Assembly (NCBI GenBank): GCA_903894155.1
Contig: CAITPF010000388.1
Span: 1 to 32,932, forward strand
Length of the DNA stretch: 32,932 nucleotides
Direction: 5' to 3'
Source: an uncultured beta proteobacterium
GTDB lineage: Bacteria; Pseudomonadota; Gammaproteobacteria; Burkholderiales; Burkholderiaceae_B
The translations under genes were made by a program, and so were the position numbers. Positions 22,537 to 30,541 of this stretch are shown here, in pieces. The notes below the pieces were generated by a model. It was not told where the DNA came from, ran no database searches, and saw only the letters and a list, made by a program, of their open reading frames with translations. The first letter of the stretch is position 1; each line of letters begins with the position of its first letter.

Positions 22537-24261
22537 ATGGAGCAACTGCATATAGTCAGTCCCGCCGGTCTTCAGGCACTGAAGACCACAGCGACCGCGC
22601 CGCGGCTGGACGATCTGAACGGGAAAACGCTCGGCGAGGTTTGGAACGGGGTGTTCAAAGGGGACATGACCTTTCCGATCATTCGCCGGCTTCTGCAAGC
22701 CAGATATCCAGGCATCAGGGTCGTTCCCTATACCGACTTCCATCATCAGCCTGGCAGCGACGTCCCGGAACAACAGCGCGAGATCGAACGCGGTATCGTC
22801 GCCGCCGCAAGGGCAAAGGGCTGCGACGCGCTGATCATGGGCAACGGGGCCTGAGGCAATTGCGCACCGGCCGCGGCGCGGCCGGCGGCAGAAGCGGAAA
22901 AGGATGGGATCCCCAGCGTGGTCGTCACGACGACGGGCTTTTCCGCGCTCGCGCGGTTCACCGGCAAGGCGCGCGGGGTCGAGGCTTTGCGCATTGCCGA
23001 GTATCCGGGGCCGGTGGGCATCCACGATGCAGGCCAGATTGCACACAACGTTGAAACGACGCTTTTCGAGGCGATTGTCGATGGCCTGACGCGCGCCGAT
23101 GTGCCAGGCCTGTCCCAGGCAACGGAAAACGGCAGCGGTGCGACCGATATCGTTTTCACGGGCACGTACGATGAGGTCAATCGCTTTTTCGCATCGAAAG
23201 AATGGACCGATGGCTTGCCGATCACGCCGCCTACGCCCGAGCGGGTAGACGCCTTCATGAAATTCACGCGGCGGGCGCCTGACGAGACCATCGCCGTGCT
23301 GCCCTCGGCCAATCTGCGTGCAACACCCTGGAACGTGGCGGTCAATGCGGTCATGGCCGGCTGCCAACCCGAGCACATGCCGATTTTGGTCGCCGCCGTC
23401 GAGGCGCTGGGCGACGAGCGCGCCTGTCTGGGCAGCCTGGGCAGCACGTCGGGGATCTTTCCATTCATCCTGATCAACGGGCCGATCGTTGAACAACTGG
23501 GCATTGCGCACGGCGCGCAACTCATCTCCTGCGGGCCGAACCCGACGATCGGTCGCGCCATCGGCCTGATTGTGCGCAACATTGCCGGTTTTCGTCCCGG
23601 CGCAAGTTATATGGGCACCTTTGGCTACCCGCTGGCGTTCGCGTTGGGGGAGTCGACCGGCGCCACGCCCTGGCAGCCCTTCCACGTCGACCAGGGGTTT
23701 GATGCAGGTGCCAGTACGGTGACCGTTGGCGTCACGAACAACTGGGGGGCTGCGCCCGCCGCGTACGACACCCCGGATCAAAGCGGCGCCGAAACCGCGT
23801 TGCAACTGCTTGCGCGCGAGATCACTCATAAGACGCGCCTATTCCACTTTCCCGGCAGCGGCCCGGATTCCGAGACCGTGATGATCACTTTGATGATTTC
23901 ACCCTCGGTGGCCAAATCACTGGCCGATGCGGGATATTCGAAACGGGACGTGATCGAGCAGGTGTTCGAGAGAACGCGCATGCCATTGCGCGAGTACGAC
24001 TGGGTGCTCAAGTACACGGCCATTATGCGCACCACAGCGCGCGAGCGTGCGCTGGCGGGGGTGCTTCCAATAGAATTCATGGGTGAGCCCGACGATATCG
24101 TTCGTGTGCTGTCCAGTCCGGATATCCTGAGCCTTATTGTCTGCGGTGATCCGAATCGCAACCGCGTGATGGTGCTTGAGGGCGGTCATACCCAGCCGAC
24201 CACCAGGCAGATCGTATTTCCTCCGGATTGGGAAGCGCTGCTAAATCAATCCCGGCCCTGA
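22537..24261 (+). CDS. Predicted selenoprotein, UGSC family fused to a DGLPIxPPT domain; in-frame UGA read as Sec106
   Basis: A single frame of 574 codons runs from ATG 22537 (AAGAGG just upstream) to 24261, with one internal stop, TGA at 22852-22854. Before it, residues 1-105 match the UGSC-family N-terminus (LDDLNGKTLGEVWNG, then CDALIMGNGA). After it the frame continues GNCAPAA and then EKDGIPSVVVTT, the expected strand after the UGSC motif. The motif here is U-G-N-C, a UxxC selenothiol pair typical of redox or nucleophilic Sec. A second domain starts near residue 223 (WTDGLPITPPTPERV) and fills the C-terminus. A SECIS-like hairpin follows the UGA and selB is nearby. Annotated naively this becomes two hypothetical proteins (22537-22854 and one from GTG 22918), the second beginning inside a beta strand. 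The reaction is unknown. The alternative is a nonsense mutation or sequencing error. Confidence 0.85.
22855..22885 (+). promoter_or_regulatory. Bacterial SECIS-like hairpin
   Basis: Directly after the in-frame UGA, CCGGCCGC (22867-22874) and GCGGCCGG (22878-22885) form a perfect 8-bp stem with loop GGC (22875-22877). The loop begins 21 nt after the UGA, close to the spacing in E. coli fdhF, and starts with G, as bacterial SECIS loops do. The hairpin lies within coding sequence, as expected for bacterial SECIS. Confidence 0.7.
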
Positions 24262-24272
24262 TCACAAATCGA

Positions 24273-24290
24273 ATGCCAGGCGCCTGGCAT
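24273..24290. repeat. 18-bp perfect palindrome before the Bug gene
   Basis: ATGCCAGGCGCCTGGCAT is its own reverse complement. It lies 11 bases after the selenoprotein stop and 10 bases before the AGAGGAGG ribosome site of the next gene. No T-run follows, so it is not a standard terminator. A dimeric operator or a processing hairpin is possible. Confidence 0.6.
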
Positions 24291-24312
24291 ATCCTCACCA
24301 GAGGAGGCGAAC

Positions 24313-25296
24313 ATGCTGAGACTCCGAAAGATTTGTTTGTTCATTGCCCACCTGGGGATGCTGGCGTCTGTTTCGGCCGCATTGCCGGCGGCTGCGCAGT
24401 ATCCGGACAAGCCAATGCATGTGATCATCCCGATGGCGCCGGGCGGAGCCATTGATATTCTCGCGCGCCCACTGGCCCAGCAGATGTCGAAAATTCTCGG
24501 CGCACCCGTCGTCATCGATAACCACGGTGGCGCCGGAGGCAATATCGGTGGCGATATGGTCGCGCGGGCGGCGCCAGACGGCTACACCTTGCTGCTGACC
24601 ACCAGCGGGTTGATTGTGGCGAACAAGAGCCTGTATAAGCAGATGCCGTTTGATCCGCAAAGCGACCTGGTGCCCGTGAGTATCGTCGCATCCTTGCCCA
24701 ATGTGCTCGTGGTCAACACCCGGAGCCCTTATCAAAGCGTGCAGCATATCGTGACCGCGGCGAAGAAGGAGCCAGGAAAACTGAACTTCGCCTCTGGCGG
24801 CCCGGGCTCGTCGAATCACCTGGCGGGCGAGCTTTTCAAATCGCTGTCGGGCATCGATCTCGTCCATGTGCCTTACCGCGGCGGCGGGCCTGCAGTGGTG
24901 GCCGTCATGGCCGGGGATGTCACCATGTTGTTCGCGACCTTGCCCTCGGTGACCGCGCAGATCGAGAACGGCAGGCTGCGCGCGCTGGCGGTCACCACCG
25001 GCACGCGCGCGCCACAACTGCCGCAGGTGCCCACCATGATGCAGGCTGGCGTCGAGGGGTTTGAGACTTCGGTCTGGATCGGTGCGCTGGCACCCAGGGG
25101 TACGCCTGCCGGTATCGTCGATAAATTGCAGAAGGCGATCGTGCAGGCGCTGGCCACGCCAGAGTTCAGCAGGCTCCTGCAACACGAGGGTTATCAGGCG
25201 GTCGGCAGCACGCCGGCGCAAATGGCCGCCAAGATCCAGAGCGAGTCCGCCAAATGGGCGCGGGTCATCAAGGAGGCCGGTATCCAGCCGGATTAG
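24313..25296 (+). CDS. Bug-family (TctC-like) solute-binding protein
   Basis: A 327-residue periplasmic receptor. It has a signal peptide (about residues 1-28, cleavage near AAA-QY), then YPDKPMHVIIPMAPGGAIDI, DNHGGAGGNI and AAPDGYTLLLTTS, all Bug-family blocks. A strong AGAGGAGG (24300-24307) stands 5 nt before the ATG. It lies between the selenoprotein and the lyase-like gene on the same strand, so it is probably the uptake receptor for the substrate of this cluster. No tctA/tctB genes are near it. The ligand is unknown; cluster context points to an amino-acid-derived or dicarboxylic compound. Confidence 0.93.
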   Translation: MLRLRKICLFIAHLGMLASVSAALPAAAQYPDKPMHVIIPMAPGGAIDILARPLAQQMSKILGAPVVIDNHGGAGGNIGGDMVARAAPDGYTLLLTTSGLIVANKSLYKQMPFDPQSDLVPVSIVASLPNVLVVNTRSPYQSVQHIVTAAKKEPGKLNFASGGPGSSNHLAGELFKSLSGIDLVHVPYRGGGPAVVAVMAGDVTMLFATLPSVTAQIENGRLRALAVTTGTRAPQLPQVPTMMQAGVEGFETSVWIGALAPRGTPAGIVDKLQKAIVQALATPEFSRLLQHEGYQAVGSTPAQMAAKIQSESAKWARVIKEAGIQPD

Positions 25297-25418
25297 GCGG
25301 CGCGCACGGTGCGCAGCGGCATGAGCAACGGGATACTCGTTCTTCCCGATATCATGAGTCTGCGGCTACGATAACCCGGGCAACCGGTCACGCCGGGTCA
25401 ACAACAAAGGAGTGGGAG

Positions 25419-26903
25419 ATGAGCTTTTTCTGGGAGGGGAGACTGGGTGAAAAGCCAAGCGACTTACTCAAGTATTACTACGCGGAAGAATTGCGCGAGC
25501 CGCAGTTTCTCGAGGCGCTGCATCAATGGGACAAGGCCCAGGTCATCGTCCTGGGCGAGCAAGCCATCGCGCCGCCCGAGGCCGTGCGCGCCCTGGTGGA
25601 CGCCATCGCGCTGATGGAAGAGGAAGGCGTCGTCAAGGCGCGCACCGCGCTGTGGAATGTGATCCATGGCGGCGAAGAGTACATGCGCAAGCATTGCGAT
25701 GAAGAAAAATCGGGATGGCTGCACATGGGCCGCTCAAGCCCAAGTTTGCGCATGGTGGCCTCGCGCATTGCGTTTCGCAATTTGCAGGTGCAGATCATGG
25801 CATCGACGCTGGATCTGCGAAAAAAGCTCATCGACATCGCCGAGCAGCATGTCGAAACGCTGATGCCCGGATACAGCTATATCCAGCACATTGAGCCGAC
25901 CACGCTGGGGTTCTACCTGATGTCGTTTGTCGAGCCGCTGGAGCGCGATTATCAGCGCTTCATCGCAGCCTATGGCAATACGAATATCAGTTCTGTCGGA
26001 ACCGGTGCGGCCTACGGGATCGAATTCCCGCTGGATCTTGAGCGCTTCGACGAGTTGCTCGGCTTCGATGCGGCGCCCTGGAATGCGCGCGATTCGATTC
26101 GCAATTACGATTTCATGATCGAAACGTATATGGCGCTGGCCCTGATGCACAACACGATCGGGCGCATCGGCATGGATTTCCTGATCTGGTGCAGCGCCGA
26201 GTTCGATTTCATCGAGTTACCAAACCACGTGAGCACGACATCGAGCATCTCGCCGCAGATGCGCATCCCGTATGTCCTGGAATTCGTGCACGGCACGAGC
26301 GGCCTGCTGGCCGGGCGTTTGATGGGCGCGCTGGCGATGACGAAAACCGCGTCGGATCAGCTCGAAATGGCGACGATGCTACCCGCCGAGTTCTGGAAGA
26401 GCGCGGAAGAATCCAGGCGTGCGATGCAGTCGCTGATCGAAGCGCTGGACATGAAGGTCAATAAGGAGCGCATGGCGCAATGCGCCAACGAGTATTGGTC
26501 TCAGGCGAGTACGGTGGTGGGTTATCTGGTCAAGGAGCACGGCATGTCGTACCGTACCGGCCATCAGATTCTGGCGCTGATGATGCAGACGGTTAAAGAC
26601 AAAAGGATTCCGCCGTCGCAGGTGACGCCGGATGTGCTGGAGGATGCGGTCGAGAAATATACCGGTCGTCGCATTGGCGTTACGCAGGAATTGCTCAATC
26701 AGCTGTTCGACGCGATGTATTGCGTGCGTGAGCGGAAGTATCGCGGGGGAGGCGCGCCGGAGCGTGTTGTGGAGCATATTGCCGCTGCGCGGGAGCGGTT
26801 GGCGCAGGATCGAAAATTCGTTGTGGAGAAGGCAATGGCGATCGATGCGGCCGGTCAGCGGATGGATCAGGCCTTTGTGGATTTGCAGAAGAAGTACGTG
26901 TAA
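25419..26903 (+). CDS. Argininosuccinate lyase/fumarase superfamily protein with altered catalytic residues
   Basis: A 494-residue, mostly helical protein with the three conserved regions of the ASL/fumarase superfamily, each altered. Region 1 reads HMGRSSPSL (102-110) where ASL has HTGRSRNDQ. Region 2 reads MPGYSYIQ (149-156) where ASL has MPGYTHLQ, so the catalytic His is Tyr. Region 3 reads SSISPQMRIP (275-284) where ASL has GSSxMPQKKNP, so the loop Ser stays but the Lys and Asn that hold the fumarate carboxylate are lost. Length and fold signals are normal, so it is not decayed. AAGGAG precedes the ATG by 6 nt; the longer open frame upstream overlaps the Bug gene and is rejected. The last gene of the selenoprotein cluster. 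It probably performs a different elimination or none at all. Confidence 0.85.
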   Translation: MSFFWEGRLGEKPSDLLKYYYAEELREPQFLEALHQWDKAQVIVLGEQAIAPPEAVRALVDAIALMEEEGVVKARTALWNVIHGGEEYMRKHCDEEKSGWLHMGRSSPSLRMVASRIAFRNLQVQIMASTLDLRKKLIDIAEQHVETLMPGYSYIQHIEPTTLGFYLMSFVEPLERDYQRFIAAYGNTNISSVGTGAAYGIEFPLDLERFDELLGFDAAPWNARDSIRNYDFMIETYMALALMHNTIGRIGMDFLIWCSAEFDFIELPNHVSTTSSISPQMRIPYVLEFVHGTSGLLAGRLMGALAMTKTASDQLEMATMLPAEFWKSAEESRRAMQSLIEALDMKVNKERMAQCANEYWSQASTVVGYLVKEHGMSYRTGHQILALMMQTVKDKRIPPSQVTPDVLEDAVEKYTGRRIGVTQELLNQLFDAMYCVRERKYRGGGAPERVVEHIAAARERLAQDRKFVVEKAMAIDAAGQRMDQAFVDLQKKYV

Positions 26904-26961
26904 GCGCCATGGGGGAATTTGCACGTGGCCGAAACGGAAGCTAAAGCGGTGGATCAGCGGT

Positions 26962-27081
26962 GCCGCTTCAGCCCTTGTAAAAGGCAAAAAACTCCCCACT
27001 TCAGAGGAAGTCGCGGCAAAAGGTTACCGCGCGCTGCCGCGTGGCCAGCGGGTTAATATTCCTGGCTTCGCGAACTGGGCG
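26962..27081 (+). pseudogene. Remnant of a short-chain dehydrogenase C-terminus
   Basis: In the 283-bp gap after the lyase gene, one frame reads SALVKGKKLPTSEEVAAKGY followed by RALPRGQRVNIPGFAN. This is the C-terminal pattern of DltE-like short-chain dehydrogenases, where a helix with EVA..GY.AL..G..V..PG follows the substrate loop. There is no start codon of its own, no Rossmann domain and no YxxxK; the frame upstream is antisense-like noise over the lyase gene. It is a deletion remnant. The rest of the gap to 27186 shows nothing recognisable. Confidence 0.55.
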
Positions 27082-27186
27082 CCGGTTCAAGGTTCGCTTC
27101 ACATCCTGCAACGTGGTCACAGCGCAGGTGAGGCGGATATCCGCCCACCATTGCCGGTTGAGACACCCATTTAATCGAGACGACCT

Positions 27187-28385
27187 TTGGATTTCTCTAC
27201 GACTGCTGATTCCGACGCCACACCACGCAGTCGCCCGCGAGGAAAGCCCCGCCTGAAGCGTCTGGCAATTCCCCTCGCGCTGGTCGCTGCCTTGCACTAC
27301 GCACTGTGGGCGCTGCTGACCAACACTTCTGCGCCCGGCGCGTTATTTGCCATCGTGCTTGGCGCGTACCTTGTCCTGAGCACACTGGCCATTCCCGCAG
27401 GGTTGCTGTCCATGCGTACCCCCGACCCCCGCTGGAGTACCGCCTTGTCATGGACCGGCCTGCTTGCACTTGGCCTGTTTTCCAGCCTCCTGGTGCTGGC
27501 GCTTTTGCGCGCTGCGCTGTTGCTCGCGCTGGCTTGGCTGGGCGTGCCACTGCTGGGGTGGGGCGAAGCCAGCGCCTGGGCCGTCGTGGCGCTGTCACTT
27601 TCGGCCACAGTGATCGGCTTTGCGCTGGCCCGCATGACACCGGGCGTGGTGCATGTCGATATTCCAATTGACGGGTTGCCCAAAGGTCTGCACGGATTTC
27701 GCATCGTGCAGATTACGGACATTCACGTCGGCCCCACTATTCGCCGCGGTTATATGCAGCGCATCGTGGAGAAAGTCAACGCCTTGCAGGCTGACCTGGT
27801 GGCCATCACGGGTGATGTGGTCGATGGCGACGTTCCTACCTTGCGGGCGCATGTAGCCCCGTTGCAGCAACTGCAGGCCCGCGAAGGTGTTGCGCTGGTG
27901 CTGGGTAACCACGAGCTCTACAGCGGCGCACCGGCCTGGGTGCAGGAGTTTCGCCGCCTGGGCCTTCGGGTGTTGCTCAATGAGCATTTCGTCGTGCGCC
28001 GCGACAGGCCACGCTTGCTGTGGCCGGTGTCACTGACCACTCCACGGGGCGCTTTTTTGCCGAGATGGCCTGCGACCCGCACGCCGCCATTCGCGGCGAA
28101 GGCGAAACCTCCGACGTACGCCTGCTGCTGGCCCATCAACCCGTGACGGCAACCGCTGGCGCCGACGCCGGCTACCACCTGGCCCTGCATGGCCACACGC
28201 ACGGTGGTCAGTGGTGGCCCTGGAATCATTTCGTGCGGATGCAGCAGCCCGTGATCAAAGGCCTGCACCGCTTTGGGCGCATGTGGAGCTACACCTCCGT
28301 CGGCACTGGCTACTGGGGCCCGCCCAAGCGCCATTTTCGCAGCGAAATCACCTTGCTCACCTTGCGGCCAACTGCCGCTGCTTAA
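27187..28385 (+). pseudogene. Metallophosphoesterase, frameshifted
   Basis: Residues from TTG 27187 encode four hydrophobic segments (about 25-135) and then the first half of a calcineurin-like metallophosphoesterase: QITDIHVGP, ITGDVVDGD and LGNHELYSG. At about 28020 the frame fails. The +2 frame from 28020 continues directly with VAGVTDHSTGRFF and the last metal-binding block HGHTHGGQ, ending at 28385. Restoring one G (CTG-GTG-GCC instead of CTGTGGCC) joins the two into one ~399-residue YkuE/YaeI-like membrane-anchored enzyme. Either a recent inactivating deletion or a sequencing error. It converges on the Bug gene at 28402. Confidence 0.8.
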
Positions 28386-28401
28386 TCAATCGCTCGCGCA
28401 A

Positions 28402-29418
28402 TCATTCGACCTTGATCCCGTTTGACTTGATCACCTTGCCCCATTTCTCGATTTCCCCGAGCACGCGTGCGTCAAACTCTGCCTGGGTGCTTCCCACGGC
28501 CTGAAGGCCCTGACCGAGGAATAGTTCCTTGATCGCCTCGGTCTTCAGGATCGCAACGGTGTCCCGATTGAGTTTTGCAATCACACCGGGTGGTGTCTGG
28601 GCCGGCACAAAGAACCCGAACCATACGGTCGATTCGAAGCCCGGCAACCCGCGTTCGGCGATCGTCGGGATTTCAGGGGCGATGGGCGACCTCGTGGCGC
28701 TTGCGACGCCGAGCGCGCGCAGTTTGCCGGCCTTGATGTGCGGCAGGGACGTAAACAGGGCGTCAAACATCACGGGGACATGGCCCGCGATGACATCGTT
28801 GAGCGCCAGGCCCGAACTCTTGTAGGCCACGTTGGTCAGGTCGATTTTGGCAGTGGCCTTGAAGAGCTCCGACGACATGTGCGACGCGGTGCCAGCGCCT
28901 GCTGACGCATAGTTGATTTTCCCGGGATTGGCCCGCGCCATCTCGATGAGTTCGGACACGGACTTTGCGGGAAACGACTCGGATACGACCAGGACCATTG
29001 GGCTTGTGGCAACTTCCGTCACCCCCTTGAAATCGCGGCCGAGGCGATAGGGCAGGTTGGCGTAGAGATTTTCCGCCGCTGCATGGGCAACCGTCCCCAT
29101 GAGGATGGTGTAGCCGTCGGGCGCCGACTTTGAGACGTATTCGGTGCCGACCACTCCGCCTGCGCCGGGCTTGTTCTCGACGATGACGGGCTTGCCCCAG
29201 GCCTCGCCAAGACGCTGGGCAATGCTGCGCGCGGCGCTGTCGGTGGAGCCGCCCGGGGCAAACGGGACGACGATCCTGACGGCCTTCGTGGGGTAATCCT
29301 CCTCGGCGGCCATCGCGGGCGACGGCATGCCGTGGATCATGGCCACCGCAGCGATGATCAATGCCCGGCGGATTGCACGCTGCGGATCAGCGTTTGAACA
29401 GCGCAATGCATTCATCAT
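28402..29418 (-). CDS. Bug-family (TctC-like) solute-binding protein
   Basis: A 338-residue periplasmic receptor. A long N-terminal region precedes the signal peptide (hydrophobic part about residues 18-37, ending PAMA-AEE). Then come YPTKAVRIVVPFAPGGSTDS, ENKPGAGGVV and SAPDGYTILMG. ATG 29418 is chosen because GAGGA (29425-29429) lies 6 nt upstream; an in-frame ATG at 29442 would overlap that site. It starts 24 bases after the stop of another Bug gene, so the two receptors are tandem, co-transcribed and dissimilar enough to bind different ligands. Downstream genes are convergent. Permease genes are absent nearby. Confidence 0.92.
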   Translation of the reverse strand: MMNALRCSNADPQRAIRRALIIAAVAMIHGMPSPAMAAEEDYPTKAVRIVVPFAPGGSTDSAARSIAQRLGEAWGKPVIVENKPGAGGVVGTEYVSKSAPDGYTILMGTVAHAAAENLYANLPYRLGRDFKGVTEVATSPMVLVVSESFPAKSVSELIEMARANPGKINYASAGAGTASHMSSELFKATAKIDLTNVAYKSSGLALNDVIAGHVPVMFDALFTSLPHIKAGKLRALGVASATRSPIAPEIPTIAERGLPGFESTVWFGFFVPAQTPPGVIAKLNRDTVAILKTEAIKELFLGQGLQAVGSTQAEFDARVLGEIEKWGKVIKSNGIKVE

Positions 29419-29442
29419 GTTGATTCCTCGTGGCGCAACCAT

Positions 29443-30417
29443 TCATTGGTCTGAAATATTGTTGGAGCGGATCACCTCGCCCCACATCGCATAGTCGCGC
29501 GCGATGGTGGCGGCGAATTCCGCGGGCGTGGATGCCGTGGCGTCGAGCCCGAGTTCAGCAAAGCGCGCGATCATCGCCGGTGTCTTCAAAGCCTTGATCG
29601 AAGCGCCGTGGATCTGCGCGACGAGCGCAGGCGGCATTGCGCGTGGGCCAAGCACACCAAACCAGGTGCTTGTAGCGTATTGGCCAACGCCGGATTCGGC
29701 GACCGTCGGTAATTCCGGCGCAAGCGGGCTTCGTGCCTTTCCCGTGACCGCAAGCGCCCGTACATGTCCCGCCTTGACCTGTGGCATGGCCGACACGATG
29801 GAATCGAACAGGAAGTCAATTTGACCTTCCTTGAGGTCGGGGTACGACTGGGACGACCCTTTGTAGGGAATATGGGTCGCCTCGATGTGGGCCATGGCCG
29901 CGAAATACGCCGCCATCAGGTGCGGAATGGAGCCGATTCCCGACGAGCCGTACGTCAGCGGGCGCGGGCTGGATTTTGCAAGTGCGACGAATTCGGCGAC
30001 GTTCGCCACTTTGAGGGTGGGGGAAACCACCATCAGGCTGGTGCCGACTGCGAGCTCCACGATGGGGGTGAAATCCCGCTGCGCGTCGTACGGCAAGACG
30101 CGGCTTAAGTGCGGACCAATCGAGTGCGTGCTGCTGGTGCCGATGAGAAGGGTGTACCCATCCGGGGCGGCCTTGGCGACGATGTCTGAGCCGATCGCGC
30201 CGGCGGCTCCCGGCTTGTTCTCCACGACGACCGACTGCCCGGATTGCTCCGACAGCGCCTGCGCAAAGCCACGCACCAAAATGTCGGTGGCTCCTCCGGC
30301 GGGGAATGGAACGATGAGTCGCACGACCTTTGCGGGCCATGGCGCTTGCGCACAAGCGCTGCCAATGCCGGCGCCGAACGAAACCAGTCCGATGCAAAAC
30401 CACTTGAGCAACCACAT
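29443..30417 (-). CDS. Bug-family (TctC-like) solute-binding protein
   Basis: A 324-residue periplasmic receptor. It has a signal peptide (residues 1-24, cleavage near ACA-QA), then WPAKVVRLIVPFPAGGATDI, ENKPGAAGAI and AAPDGYTLLIG. ATG 30417 (MWLLKWF) has AGGAG about 10 nt upstream; the in-frame TTG at 30438 lies upstream of that site and is disfavoured. It lies 124 bases downstream of the crotonase gene and just before a second Bug gene, so uptake of a carboxylate and its CoA-linked breakdown are probably co-regulated. Confidence 0.92.
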   Translation of the reverse strand: MWLLKWFCIGLVSFGAGIGSACAQAPWPAKVVRLIVPFPAGGATDILVRGFAQALSEQSGQSVVVENKPGAAGAIGSDIVAKAAPDGYTLLIGTSSTHSIGPHLSRVLPYDAQRDFTPIVELAVGTSLMVVSPTLKVANVAEFVALAKSSPRPLTYGSSGIGSIPHLMAAYFAAMAHIEATHIPYKGSSQSYPDLKEGQIDFLFDSIVSAMPQVKAGHVRALAVTGKARSPLAPELPTVAESGVGQYATSTWFGVLGPRAMPPALVAQIHGASIKALKTPAMIARFAELGLDATASTPAEFAATIARDYAMWGEVIRSNNISDQ

Positions 30418-30541
30418 CTGCTGCGTCTCCTCAGGCAAGTGTCGCGGCGGCGACTGGAATCAATCTTGTGGGGTTTCGTCCTGGTGGATCAACGCGGGAT
30501 CCCGAACAACCTGGTCAGGCGAGCGATGACGCGCGGGGGTC

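Noticed and set aside
22918-24261. A stand-alone gene starting at GTG 22918
   Set aside because: The start falls inside the conserved strand after the Sec motif, there is no ribosome site, and the upstream ORF is in the same frame with matching family sequence.
28020-28385. A stand-alone 121-residue protein with HGHTHGG
   Set aside because: It is the C-terminal third of the frameshifted metallophosphoesterase; its start has no ribosome site and lies at the frame break.
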